A stretch of DNA of 51,922 bases from Polaromonas jejuensis NBRC 106434 (GCF_001598235.1 NZ_BCYO01000026.1:1-51922); one strand, 5' to 3'; shown: positions 30,084 to 39,594, counted from the first letter of the stretch. Numbers and translations are program-made. Notes: a model not told the origin generated them from the sequence alone.

Positions 30084-32393
30084 ATGACACCATGCCTCAA
30101 GCCAATGGATGTGCTGGATAACTGCCCCGGCGTCGCCATCCTCGCGGGCCCCACCAGAGTGCTCGGTTTCAACGTGAAAACTGATGTCCTGTGGCTGATT
30201 AACCTTCCGAGACGGTTGCCGAAAAGCGAAAAGGCCTCGGCAAAACGCGGCTACTTGGCTGGCCCCTACCAACGCAGCCTCGCAGAGTTCGAAGAGCACA
30301 TCCAAGATAGCCGCTTATATAGATTGAAGCATATTCCGAACCCGAGGCTCCAACTCGCCGATGCCGACCGGCTGACCGAATGCAAGGACGACATCCAACG
30401 AAGAGCAGTATTGGCCGATCATCAACGCCGGGATCATAGGTACGGCATCATCCGGCCCCTGCTTTGCAGACCCGGAACCAATGAGGTTCGAACCCCTCTG
30501 GACATTCTTTCCGACAACTCTTTAGCCAAACGGCTTGCGACTCAGGCAAAGAACCGCAAACATGACAGAGCGACGGTCTACAACTGGCTTCACCGCTATT
30601 GGGCTGGCGGCTGCCAAAAGAATACGTTACTTAGCAACTTTGACAATTGCGGCAACCCCGGCCAACCCAAACCACAAACAGCCAAGCTGGGCAGGTCAAC
30701 TCGACTCTACAAGAAGAACCCATCCACCACGCGTGGATACAGTCTCACAGACGATGACAAGCAGAAGTTAGGTTGGGGTTACCTCCTGATCAAGCACGAC
30801 GTCCCCATGCATGACGCCTACTTGACTACGTGCTCTGTCCATTGGGCGGAGCACCAGGTTGACAACCTTGGCCAAGTGCGAGCGGTTCTGTTCCCGCCCA
30901 CCGAGCGCCCAACATTCGGTCAGTTCGTCCGATGGGGCAAATTGTTGAACAACATCACCGTCACGGACATGCTTTTGGGCCCCACAAAAGCGCGTCAACG
31001 TTCAGACGCACGTGGTGGGTCTGAGCAAGACCTGGTCGTTGCCGTCGGCCAGCTCGCTGGATTTGATGGCACCTCAACGGATGTGTATTTGACGTCGCAT
31101 CGGTCCAGACTCAAGAAATTGCCACCAATGACCCGGCTCATACTCAAAGAGGTGAGGGTGGGCCTGATCTACGGATGGCATTGCAGCTGGGAGCCCCCAT
31201 CGCCAAAGACCGCAATGCTGGCAATTTTGCATGGCGCGATGCCATCCAAGGTCGCGTGGGCAAAACGTTTCGGGATTGAGCTGGAAGAGAACGTGATTCC
31301 AGGTATGTTGTGCAGGAATCATCTTGCCGACAACGGCGAGTTGAAAGGGGCGGAACCCACGGAAGCAGAGACACAATTCGGGTACGGCATTGACATACCA
31401 TCCACAAAGCGCGGCGACAGAAAGGGCGGCGTCGAGTCGCAGCATCACGCAGACCATGCCCATCTAGACCGAAAGCTCCCGGGAACTACCCGCGGAAAAC
31501 GCTCGGAGCGTGGCGATGTGCTGCCGGTGACGCAAGGGCTCTGGAATTACTACGAATATATGCGCGCGTTCATCGAGCGCGTCGTTTGGCACAACTCCAA
31601 ACAGGAAGTTCCAGACCTCGCCCCGGACGACATGCTGCTGGCGGATCCCCCGATCAGCCCAACCCGCGTAAACATTTACCGCTGGCTGACAGATCGGGGT
31701 ATGAACGTTTCACTTCCCTATGACTATGAGGCACTGCGCGCCTTTACCCTGCCCGATGTCGATGCCGTCATTCGCAAGAATGGCATCTACTTGGAAGTAA
31801 AGATTCACGGACGCAAGGTACTGCTGCCCAGGCTGAGGTATACCAGCGAAGCGCTGGTGAAATTAGGCCTGATGTCGCAGGTGAAGCGGACCGGCTCACC
31901 GCAGCACACGCGCTTGAAGATGGATATTACGGACCTCTCACAGGCATGGCTGCCCACCAAGTCAGGTTTGATCCAGGTTTTCAGTTCAGCCAGGGACAAG
32001 ACCATTCACAGCCGGCTCACGCTGAATCAATACGTGGACTTCGTGGAAGAAAAAATCCTCGAAAAAGACGCTCGCAAGGGTGAAGTTGAGCAAGGACTCA
32101 CCGATACCATTTTGCGCCGCGCCGCCGTAACTGATACGGCCAAGGCCGAACTGAAAACGGAGATAAAACGCCACGGAAAACGCGTCAGTATCGCCAGCTT
32201 GAAATCGAACCTCCGCCAGAATCGTGACGAGGAAATGAAGTACCTGCGTGAGCAACAAAGGGAGCAGGAACGGGATTCCAAGCCTGCTTGCGACCAGATC
32301 TCCCTAACACCTCAAACCGATGCGGTCGACGACACCCTCTCTGCCGCTGAACTCCTGATGGAAGAGTTGCACGGACGGGAGATGACTCAGTGA
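30084..32393 (+). CDS. tnsB: TnsB/TniA-like DDE transposase
   Basis: This is the predicted DDE-family recombinase that binds the transposon ends and cuts and joins the 3' strands. It has 769 residues from the ATG at 30084, which lies 2 nt after the tnsA stop. The rve core is recognisable, with Asp328 in AGFDGTSTDVYL, Asp416 in HLADNGELKG and Glu451 in KGGVESQHH, followed by KLPGTTRGKRSERGD (the usual LPG segment). DD-E spacing is 88 and 35 residues. The N-terminal ~250 residues should hold HTH DNA-binding domains and the C-terminus is a charged tail rich in Lys/Arg/Glu, as in TnsB where it contacts TnsC. Confidence 0.93.
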   Translation: MTPCLKPMDVLDNCPGVAILAGPTRVLGFNVKTDVLWLINLPRRLPKSEKASAKRGYLAGPYQRSLAEFEEHIQDSRLYRLKHIPNPRLQLADADRLTECKDDIQRRAVLADHQRRDHRYGIIRPLLCRPGTNEVRTPLDILSDNSLAKRLATQAKNRKHDRATVYNWLHRYWAGGCQKNTLLSNFDNCGNPGQPKPQTAKLGRSTRLYKKNPSTTRGYSLTDDDKQKLGWGYLLIKHDVPMHDAYLTTCSVHWAEHQVDNLGQVRAVLFPPTERPTFGQFVRWGKLLNNITVTDMLLGPTKARQRSDARGGSEQDLVVAVGQLAGFDGTSTDVYLTSHRSRLKKLPPMTRLILKEVRVGLIYGWHCSWEPPSPKTAMLAILHGAMPSKVAWAKRFGIELEENVIPGMLCRNHLADNGELKGAEPTEAETQFGYGIDIPSTKRGDRKGGVESQHHADHAHLDRKLPGTTRGKRSERGDVLPVTQGLWNYYEYMRAFIERVVWHNSKQEVPDLAPDDMLLADPPISPTRVNIYRWLTDRGMNVSLPYDYEALRAFTLPDVDAVIRKNGIYLEVKIHGRKVLLPRLRYTSEALVKLGLMSQVKRTGSPQHTRLKMDITDLSQAWLPTKSGLIQVFSSARDKTIHSRLTLNQYVDFVEEKILEKDARKGEVEQGLTDTILRRAAVTDTAKAELKTEIKRHGKRVSIASLKSNLRQNRDEEMKYLREQQREQERDSKPACDQISLTPQTDAVDDTLSAAELLMEELHGREMTQ

Positions 32394-33868
32394 GCAGCGC
32401 AGCGCAACTCCGCCCGGAACTCCTGCTGGGCCCCAATCCATTCTTGGAGGCCCTGCCGCCGCCCATTACTTTCTCAGATCTACCGAAGACGCTGCAGCGT
32501 TCGGCATTTTCCGATCTGCCCGTCTGGGATCTGCTACCGGCACAGCGGGAATTCCTCGTTGAGACGGTCGACAACCAATTTGTCGCGACAAGTTGCGTGC
32601 TTGAACCAGCCAGCGGTGTTCAAATCTTGCTGCGGCGCGCCCTCACGATGCGAAATCCATTAATGGCAGAGGAGCAGATACGCACTAATCGAATCGGACT
32701 CGCTGACAGCAAGAAAACAATCAGGAGCCTGGCGGGAATGGACGGAGCAGGCATGCTGCTATCTGGCATGACAGGAACGGGCAAGTCGGCCCTGCTCAAA
32801 CGCATCCTGGCACTCATTGCCCCCGAGCAGGTCCTGGATTTCGGCAGTTCCAAGGCCTGCGGGTGGTTCAGGCTGAAGCAATGCGTCTACCTCTATGTTG
32901 ATCATCCGTCCAATGGCACCCGAGGCGCCCTACTGAAGCGCATCCTTCTCCAACTCGATGCTTCCGTAGGGACCGACTATTTCGAGCAGCACAAGCGCAC
33001 GACCAACCTGGACGCGCTTCTGGTCGTGGCGTGCAAACTTCTGGTACTGCACCGTGTCGCCATGCTAGTCATAGATGAGAAGCAGCAACGCAGTTTCAAC
33101 GACAGTCCCTGGGCTTTGGAGTTCGTTCTGTTTTACCTGACGCTGATGAATCTCGGTGTCTCGGTCGTCTTGGCGGGAAATCCCTTGGCATTTGACCATC
33201 TGCGCTTGCTCAGTCAAGTGATGCGACGCTTTTCAACCGGCGGCATTCATGAGCTTTCCCCCGCCACTGGGTCTGACCGGTGGTGGACACGTGACTTTTC
33301 AATCAACGCGCGCAAGGCCAACCTCGTGGAACATTGGGAAATCGACGAGATCGTGCGCTCGGAACTGGAACTCCGGCACAGCGGCGGGCTGCCAGGCCTC
33401 TACATGGCTCTGCACAAGGAAGTCATGCGCCAGGCGTTACGGCGCGGGGGTAATGCGGCCACCGTATCCGAGAAAGACTTTTCGGCGGCAATTGCATCGC
33501 CGCGCTATGTCGAAGCCAAGCGCATCGCGTTGTCAATCGCTGAAACCCAGGCCAGGAACGACATGGACTATGAAGACATACCGCCCTTGCATAAGAAGGG
33601 CCTCGTTAGCGAGCCGAAGCACGAGAAGCCTCAAGTCGTTTCAGAAGTTGCGATGGCATACGTTACCCGTCTGCTGACCAAGTACAAGGCAGCCCAAACC
33701 AGGGCACTGAATAGAGATCTGGAACGGCTGAAGCTCCTGAACTCATTGGGCCCTGAGGATGCACGCATGTTTGGCATCGGCGATGAATTGCTGGCATCGA
33801 TGGAGAAAATAAAACCGCCCATCGAAGGCCTGCCAGGTAAGCGGCCCTCGCGAAAAGGCAAGGGCTAG
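32390..33868 (+). CDS. tnsC: TnsC/TniB-like AAA+ ATPase
   Basis: This is the predicted ATP-dependent regulator that links target selector and transposase. The 492-residue protein has Walker A GMTGTGKS (126-133), Walker B VAMLVIDEK with Asp229-Glu230, and a sensor-like NLGVSVVLAGNPLAF segment. Length and order fit the TnsC/TniB family with extra N-terminal (~80) and C-terminal (~120) regions. The GTG start overlaps the tnsB stop (GTGA), indicating translational coupling. Confidence 0.93.
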   Translation: MSSAAQLRPELLLGPNPFLEALPPPITFSDLPKTLQRSAFSDLPVWDLLPAQREFLVETVDNQFVATSCVLEPASGVQILLRRALTMRNPLMAEEQIRTNRIGLADSKKTIRSLAGMDGAGMLLSGMTGTGKSALLKRILALIAPEQVLDFGSSKACGWFRLKQCVYLYVDHPSNGTRGALLKRILLQLDASVGTDYFEQHKRTTNLDALLVVACKLLVLHRVAMLVIDEKQQRSFNDSPWALEFVLFYLTLMNLGVSVVLAGNPLAFDHLRLLSQVMRRFSTGGIHELSPATGSDRWWTRDFSINARKANLVEHWEIDEIVRSELELRHSGGLPGLYMALHKEVMRQALRRGGNAATVSEKDFSAAIASPRYVEAKRIALSIAETQARNDMDYEDIPPLHKKGLVSEPKHEKPQVVSEVAMAYVTRLLTKYKAAQTRALNRDLERLKLLNSLGPEDARMFGIGDELLASMEKIKPPIEGLPGKRPSRKGKG

Positions 33869-33872
33869 AAAG

Positions 33873-35246
33873 ATGCCCAATCAAAGTCTTCCGGTACTCC
33901 CCCATCTCGTCGACGATGAAACACTCTACAGCTGGTGCGCGACCGTGCATGCGGTGGACACTGGCTTGAGTGCAGCACAGACCGGAGTTCAGCTCCTGGG
34001 ATCACCACATGCCGCAAGGCAGCATGATCTGCCGGCATCTCTGACTCGGCTCCCTCTTCTTAGGGGGAGATCACCGATGGAGGGCATCGACCTGCTACGC
34101 AGGCACACCATTGCCAATTTTTACTGGCCATTCACAAGTGTGGTGGCTAGGCAATCCGTGGTTGGTGCGCTCAGGGGAGGCGCTACCAATCATTGGCGCC
34201 GGACCTTGTGCTCGTCTTCGCGAACACAGCCGATTGAGCATCCTCTCAAATGGTGCCCAGAGTGCGTCGTGACTGACCAAGGCCACATCGGTCGAGCGTA
34301 CTGGCATGTCCAGCATCAATTCCCAACCACCACGGTCTGTCCCCTGCATCAAAACGCTCTTCACCAAATCCCGGGTCACCAAAAAGTTTGGCTTCTTCCG
34401 TCAAAATCAGCGCTCCAGCTTGCCAAAACTGACTCCTTACCCTCAAGGTCAACACGGATCCTTGAACGTGTCGGCGGCGCGTTGACCAGGATCGACGCCA
34501 TCGATATCGCATTCTTGCGCAAATCTGCCCTGCGGCGCCTGCGTGAAGCCGGCGTTATCTTTTCTACGAATGGTGTCAGCCACGAACGGATCGAACGCTG
34601 GTTTTCCCAAACACCCACCGCGGCGTGGTGCGAAGCGACCGGCAATGGCCTTGAAAATTTCAGGGACGGGAAGTGGATATCAAGCATGCTGTGGCGTCGA
34701 CACCTCGGCAATGCTGTCCGGTGGGTCGTTCTTTGGAGCGCATTGAACTGGGAATCTCCGGAAGTCGCGGTGGCGAGCTTCACGGACGCCTGCAGGGGCC
34801 ATGGGCACGATTTTGGCGGACAGCTTACGCTGTTTGGAATGGATGTGGAAATGCCAACTCGTGCGCCCGAGCACGTCTGGGAGGCGTTTTCAGAATGCAG
34901 CAGCTATGCCGATGCGATGTTGAAGTTGCAGTGCAGCCGGGGCGATGTTGTTCGATGGTTGGAACTTGACCCGGAACTGCGCCTTCACTGGAGACGGCGG
35001 TTGCAATCCGAGAAAAAAGCGCATTGTCTCACCACTATTCGTACGGCTTTGACCACGAATCCGAACTTGACCCGCAGAACACTTGAGGAGCAGTTTTCCG
35101 CAGATGTGCGCTGGTTGCGCCAACATGCGTTCCGTGAGCTGGATGGGTTACTGAGGGCCATCCCGGCTCGCGACGGAAAGCAAAGCGAGCTACTTCACCG
35201 AAACCCACCCCCTGATTGCGACGACGCCCATGCCACAAACGAATAA
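33873..35246 (+). CDS. tniQ: TniQ/TnsD family target-selection protein
   Basis: TniQ-family proteins connect target recognition to TnsC. The 457-residue protein starts MPNQSLPVLPHLVDDETLYS, where family members have the L-P...DE-x-L-Y/S-W motif. A zinc-finger follows: Cys128 and Cys131 in WCPECV and Cys156/His159 in VCPLH, around GRAYWHVQHQFP, the family hallmark. The C-terminal half appears to include TnsD-like helix-turn-helix repeats. It begins 4 nt after tnsC and overlaps the next gene by 17 nt. It is longer than the small Tn5053-type TniQ (~400), closer to short TnsD. Confidence 0.9.
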   Translation: MPNQSLPVLPHLVDDETLYSWCATVHAVDTGLSAAQTGVQLLGSPHAARQHDLPASLTRLPLLRGRSPMEGIDLLRRHTIANFYWPFTSVVARQSVVGALRGGATNHWRRTLCSSSRTQPIEHPLKWCPECVVTDQGHIGRAYWHVQHQFPTTTVCPLHQNALHQIPGHQKVWLLPSKSALQLAKTDSLPSRSTRILERVGGALTRIDAIDIAFLRKSALRRLREAGVIFSTNGVSHERIERWFSQTPTAAWCEATGNGLENFRDGKWISSMLWRRHLGNAVRWVVLWSALNWESPEVAVASFTDACRGHGHDFGGQLTLFGMDVEMPTRAPEHVWEAFSECSSYADAMLKLQCSRGDVVRWLELDPELRLHWRRRLQSEKKAHCLTTIRTALTTNPNLTRRTLEEQFSADVRWLRQHAFRELDGLLRAIPARDGKQSELLHRNPPPDCDDAHATNE

Positions 35247-36348
35247 TCCAGATCTCTTCGCGACAAGTCCTGCACACGGCATGAGCGAACGCCCCAACCC
35301 GTATGACAGCTGGTCAGAAAGGCTGATCGCAGGCGAACTTCTGTCGCAAGTGTCTGCCTACAAGTACCGAACACTGTGGAATGCGTGGTGTGACTGGTTA
35401 CGGCTGCGCGCTCTGGACTGGTACGCCGTCGATGGCCCACTGATCGAGGAATTCCTTCAAGGCGCCGCACCGGGCCAGGGCGTAGGGCGGCGCAAGGCCA
35501 TCAACGCAGAACGTATGTCCAGCTACACCCGCCAGCGCTACTGGCGACTTTTGCGGGGGGTCTACGCCGCGGCCGCTAGAGAAGGCACTGTCCCATACAA
35601 CCCGGTGTTGGACATAGCGGAAGAAGCTCGCCCCTCCATTTCCAACGGGGATCGACGGTCGCAGGTGCTGGATCCTCATGTTTTTGCGAAGCTTCGTGAC
35701 CCACGGATTATGGAAGCGCTCATTCCGGCAAAAACTGCGGCCGACTGGTGGCACCCCCGCGATCGGGCAATTTTGGCGGTACTTGTGGACACCGGCATCA
35801 CCGCCTCGGAGCTGCTGGCATTGCGGGGAATCCATGTCGTCCGTGCGGAACAACAATTTTCGATGGCGCATGAAGTTCCAGCCTCATTGGCGATCAAAGT
35901 CATGGAATCATCCGACGGCGTGGAGCGGACCTTAATAATCTCCCCTACCGCCACGCCGGCGCTAGTTGAATGGTTACACCTGCGCCATCTCCTATTGGTG
36001 GAGCATGCTGCACACAAGGGAGCAATGGTCCAACGAAACGAGTTCATCAAAGAAATTGACAGTCAGGGCCCCTTGTTTGTGGCTCGACGTGCTCGAGCCA
36101 AAGCGTCGGAACTTCCCCCCATGGGAGCCCCCGCCTTGTATTACTGCGTAAGCCAGGCTCTTAAAAAGCTTCGCCAGAAAACCACTGTTGGCTCCGGCAC
36201 ACTTGATATAAACATACCTCATCTGGCCAAGGGACCTGCCATTATTCGCAATACGGTGATTCACCACTGGCTCAATACGTTAGGACCAGAGGAAACAGTC
36301 ATCCGCGCCGGACTAAAAAAAGTTGAGTCGTTGCGATTCCCATCTTGA
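35230..36348 (+). CDS. tnsF: inactivated tyrosine-recombinase-like protein, TnsF-like target selector
   Basis: The 372-residue protein has a core-binding domain (about 20-115, with LSQVSAYKYRTLWNAWCDWL) and a catalytic-domain fold. Box I reads RDRAILAVLVDTGITASELL: the catalytic Arg of TGLRxSEL is Thr. Box II reads PAIIRNTVIHHWL: the first His is Ala and the second Asn, while Arg remains. The C-terminus (AGLKKVESLRFPS) has no nucleophilic Tyr. In Tn6022-like elements, TnsF is described as an inactivated tyrosine recombinase that selects comM, so this is probably a homologue. It overlaps tniQ by 17 nt, arguing for co-function. It could instead be an inactive integrase of other origin. Confidence 0.8.
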   Translation: MPQTNNPDLFATSPAHGMSERPNPYDSWSERLIAGELLSQVSAYKYRTLWNAWCDWLRLRALDWYAVDGPLIEEFLQGAAPGQGVGRRKAINAERMSSYTRQRYWRLLRGVYAAAAREGTVPYNPVLDIAEEARPSISNGDRRSQVLDPHVFAKLRDPRIMEALIPAKTAADWWHPRDRAILAVLVDTGITASELLALRGIHVVRAEQQFSMAHEVPASLAIKVMESSDGVERTLIISPTATPALVEWLHLRHLLLVEHAAHKGAMVQRNEFIKEIDSQGPLFVARRARAKASELPPMGAPALYYCVSQALKKLRQKTTVGSGTLDINIPHLAKGPAIIRNTVIHHWLNTLGPEETVIRAGLKKVESLRFPS

Positions 36349-36572
36349 ACGTAACGTCTGGCCAGATTGCCCACACGCTTACCATCAAGTCGGTTGAACA
36401 GCAGGCCCTGCAGGGCTTGCATCGCATCCGCTCGCTTTGGATGGGCACGCGCACGTCCCGCATCAACGACCTGCGCGGGTTCTGCCGTGAGTTTGGCATT
36501 GCCATTCCAACAGGGGCCCGCACCGGCATCGAAGTCATCAGCCGGGCGCTGGCTGATCCGGCCACGGCAGGA
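36345..36572 (+). mobile_element. IS110-family transposase fragment
   Basis: Reading from 36345, the sequence encodes TIKSVEQQALQGLHRIRSLW then TSRINDLRGFCREFGIAIPT, a segment from the middle of IS110-family transposases. Both ends of the transposase are missing. It directly abuts the tnsF stop, so the DNA after tnsF has been rearranged. The following 36573-36777 holds further insertion-sequence-like debris: a minus-strand start MARTLATLPEG at 36652 and two GTCACTT-N-CC boxes. Confidence 0.65.
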
Positions 36573-36777
36573 AGAACGGATCAAACTTGGAGCGGCGAGC
36601 GGCGGACATTTATACCGACGCCCTCGGGAAGAGTCGCAAGCGTGCGTGCCATCTCCGGTTCTCCTGTCATGGAAAGTGACAGGATGCCAAAAAATTGACG
36701 GTAAGTGACGTGTATTTCGCTTAGGCAGGGCTTTTTGCTTTTCTATTTGCCGCCTGTTTGGCGGCTGTCCCCGCCCG

Positions 36778-37677
36778 CTATTGCGCATCGCCGGACGACT
36801 CGGAAAGGCCCTCATGAAGCTCTTCAAGAATTTCTAAGAAAAGCTCGGCGCGGTGGGTGAAAGGGTGCGCAGGGTTCGTGACGGCGCAAATAGGATGGAT
36901 GAAAGCCGGGCTGTCGGCCTGAAGCCGCAACGGGTAACGCTTGGCCAGCAGATTCCCGAAATGGGTGGGCAACAGGCCCTGGTAATGGCCCGTGGCGATC
37001 AACACGCCGATCGCCTCGAGCCCTCCGGCGGCGGGGCCTCGCTCGTAGCCCCATTTCTCGATCGCCCGTTGCACGTAGGGATGCATCCGGTACACCAGCG
37101 GCAGGCCTTTGCCCTCCTGTTCCGCGACCAGTGTGGAGACGTAAACGCGGTGCGTCTCCTTGAAAAGCGGCAGATACCTGAACTCGCCGTCCTCCACGTA
37201 CTTGCCCCTGATGGCGATGTCCACACGGTTTTCACGCAAGGCCTGATTGAGCTCGGTGAAGGTCATGACGGAAATTTCCGGTTTGACGTTAGGTGCCCGT
37301 TGCCGCAAGCGCGCCAATGCCTGTGGAAACTTGAAATCCGCATGCGAGGTGGCGTGCTCGCCGATGCCGATGGACAGGCAACCTGACAACACCCCATGCA
37401 CCGCATCAATTTCAGGGCGTATGCGTTCCAGCGAGCGCAGCGCGCTGGATGCCAGCTTCACGGCCACCTCTCCCTCCGGCGTCAACCTGAATCCTGCGGG
37501 CCCGCGCTCGCAAAGCTGTACACCGAGACGCTCTTCCACCTCTCTCACGTGGCGGCTGATGGATGCCTTTGACATGAGCAATTGCTTCTCGGCTGCGGCA
37601 AAGCCCCCTGCCTGCGCCACGCTGCAAAACACGCGCAGAGAGCGCAGGTCCTTTTCGTCAAAGTCGAGCTTGATCAT
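36778..37677 (-). CDS. LysR family transcriptional regulator
   Basis: This 299-residue protein has an N-terminal winged HTH with FAAAEKQLLMSKASISRHVR (about residues 25-45) and a C-terminal type-2 periplasmic-binding-like effector domain. It is divergently transcribed from the ureohydrolase gene, with 147 nt between starts. This arrangement is typical for LysR regulators of catabolic operons, so it probably controls the 37.8-44.9 kb cluster in response to its substrate. The shared intergenic region has AT-rich stretches around 37725-37800 where a T-N11-A site could lie. Confidence 0.93.
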   Translation of the reverse strand: MIKLDFDEKDLRSLRVFCSVAQAGGFAAAEKQLLMSKASISRHVREVEERLGVQLCERGPAGFRLTPEGEVAVKLASSALRSLERIRPEIDAVHGVLSGCLSIGIGEHATSHADFKFPQALARLRQRAPNVKPEISVMTFTELNQALRENRVDIAIRGKYVEDGEFRYLPLFKETHRVYVSTLVAEQEGKGLPLVYRMHPYVQRAIEKWGYERGPAAGGLEAIGVLIATGHYQGLLPTHFGNLLAKRYPLRLQADSPAFIHPICAVTNPAHPFTHRAELFLEILEELHEGLSESSGDAQ

Positions 37678-37824
37678 GAGTTCAGGTCGTGAAAGGTATT
37701 GAATTCTAAGACTACACCTTCAAAAAAGTCATTTTTTGATTTGTTTCACGGTCATTACAGTGCATTGCAAGTCCAAAAAATTCTCTGAATTTCATCAAAC
37801 AGTCTTACTCACCACGCTCAACTC

Positions 37825-38784
37825 ATGGAATCCCTCACAGTCCCTCCCCGCACCGGCCACAAGACATTGCTGTACTCCGAACTGGTGACGCAGCTTGAAG
37901 GCCTTCAATCGGACATCGCCATCCTGGGCATGCCCTTCGGCTCCGCCTACAGCCCTCGCGGCTTCACCAATGACCAGACGAACGCGCCGCAGGCCATACG
38001 CGACGTCACCGACCGCATCGTTCGCGCGCCCGAACATTACGACTTCGATATTGACGGCCCGCTGCTGCAAGGCAGGACCGACATACGTTTTGTGGATTGC
38101 GGCGACGTGCTGCCCGACCTGAAGATCCCGGGAGACCACTACCGCAAAGCGGAACTGGCGGTGCGCCACATCCTCAAGGGCGGCGGACTGCCGATTGTCC
38201 TCGGAGGCGACCACGGCATCACCAATCCCGTTTTGCGCGCGTTTGACGAAGTGGGCCCCATCACGCTCGTCCACGTCGACGCGCACCTCGACTGGCGCAA
38301 CGAAGTCAACGGCGTGCGGGACGGCCTGTCGAGCCCGATCCGGCGCGCCTCGGAACTGCCCTTCGTCAAACACATCGTGCAAATCGGCCTGCGCGCCCAA
38401 GGCAGCGGACGTCCGGCAGATTACCAGGCGGCCCGTGACTACGGCGCCGTCCTGATCTCCGCGTATGAACTGCATGACATCGGCATCAAGGCCGTCCTGG
38501 ATCGCATTCCATCCCGCGGCAATTACTACCTCACCATCGACGCCGACGGCCTGGACCCGACCATCATGCCCGCGGTCGATGGGCCCGCACCGGGCGGCGT
38601 CAACTTCGTGCAGGCGCGAGCCCTCATTCATGGACTTGTCAAAAAAGGACGTGTGGTGGGAATGGACATTGTAGAAATCCAGCCTGCCAAGGACACCGCC
38701 GCCAAGTTGACTTGCGTGACCGCGGGACGATTGATCGTCAACCTCATCGGCAGCACCATCAAGGCCGGCTACTTCGACAAATAG
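37825..38784 (+). CDS. agmatinase/ureohydrolase family protein
   Basis: This is a predicted dimanganese hydrolase that releases urea from a guanidino compound. The 319-residue protein carries all expected metal ligands: His130 in GGDHG, Asp152, His154 and Asp156 in VDAHLDW, and Asp239/Asp241 in TIDADGLDP. The PAVDGPAPGG stretch that follows is typical of the arginase/agmatinase superfamily. The usual GGDHS is GGDHG here. Substrate could be agmatine, guanidinobutyrate or another guanidino acid. It is the first gene of the plus-strand cluster, 75 nt before the RidA gene. Confidence 0.88.
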   Translation: MESLTVPPRTGHKTLLYSELVTQLEGLQSDIAILGMPFGSAYSPRGFTNDQTNAPQAIRDVTDRIVRAPEHYDFDIDGPLLQGRTDIRFVDCGDVLPDLKIPGDHYRKAELAVRHILKGGGLPIVLGGDHGITNPVLRAFDEVGPITLVHVDAHLDWRNEVNGVRDGLSSPIRRASELPFVKHIVQIGLRAQGSGRPADYQAARDYGAVLISAYELHDIGIKAVLDRIPSRGNYYLTIDADGLDPTIMPAVDGPAPGGVNFVQARALIHGLVKKGRVVGMDIVEIQPAKDTAAKLTCVTAGRLIVNLIGSTIKAGYFDK

Positions 38785-38859
38785 CACTCAGTCAGTTGCT
38801 GATAAAAACCCCCACCCCTTTTCCCTTCACCTATTTCCCCCACCCTCAAGAGCTCATTC

Positions 38860-39273
38860 ATGGCGCACACACGCATTCGGAAATTCAATACCAAAGACAC
38901 CTACCCTGAACAGTCCATCAGCAACGATTTATGCCAGGCTGTTGTGGCACGCGGGACCACTGTTTTCCTGCGCGGCCAGATCGGCCAGAACCTCGACACG
39001 TCCGAGAGTGTCTGCATCGGTAACGTAGCCGGTCAGACAGAACAGGCCATGAAAAACATCGACATGCTTCTGAAGGAAGCCGGCGGAAAGCTGGAGCACA
39101 TCTGCAAGCTCACTGTGTACATCTGCGACCCGCGCTACCGCGAAGATGTTTATCGCGTGATTGGCAAATGGCTTGCCGGCGTCTATCCGGTGTCCACCGG
39201 AATCGTGGTGTCGGCCTTTGCTCGTCCTGAATATCTTGTTGAAGTGGATGCCACAGCGGTAATCCCTGATTGA
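38860..39273 (+). CDS. RidA/YjgF/YER057c/UK114 family protein
   Basis: Members of this family hydrolyse reactive enamine/imine intermediates made by PLP enzymes, or act in specific catabolic steps. The 137-residue protein has the family pattern FLRGQIGQNLD, NIDMLLKEAGG and VSAFARPEYLVEVDATAV near the C-terminus (the conserved Arg and Glu of the active cleft). It is cytoplasmic and follows the ureohydrolase. The 321-nt gap to the next gene (39274-39594) may hold a second promoter; I see no gene in it. Confidence 0.9.
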   Translation: MAHTRIRKFNTKDTYPEQSISNDLCQAVVARGTTVFLRGQIGQNLDTSESVCIGNVAGQTEQAMKNIDMLLKEAGGKLEHICKLTVYICDPRYREDVYRVIGKWLAGVYPVSTGIVVSAFARPEYLVEVDATAVIPD

Positions 39274-39594
39274 AAAAACCAACTGCTTCATCGATATTGA
39301 TGCTGCAGCTTTGAACAAGCAAATCAATGTTCAATGAGTGATGAATCTCCAACGAAAAAAACTTTGATTTGGCATGCGTCTTGCACGACAAGTTAGGTTC
39401 CAGGTAAGTGATGCAATGAAGAATATTTCCGTGCATTGCTTGCCTGGTTCCACGAAGCCTATGCCAAAGTTATTTTTATCGCGGAGCTGGATATGCGTGC
39501 TGAATTCAAAGGCGCACTAAAAAAAGGCAATTCGAACTCTTCAGATCGGTTGGCTGAGGCAATCATGATCCCCCACTTGGAAAGAACCATTCAC

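Noticed and set aside
36749..36765. GCCGCC/GGCGGC hairpin as a terminator of the LysR gene
   Set aside because: No T-run follows on either strand at the right place, and it lies in insertion-sequence debris.
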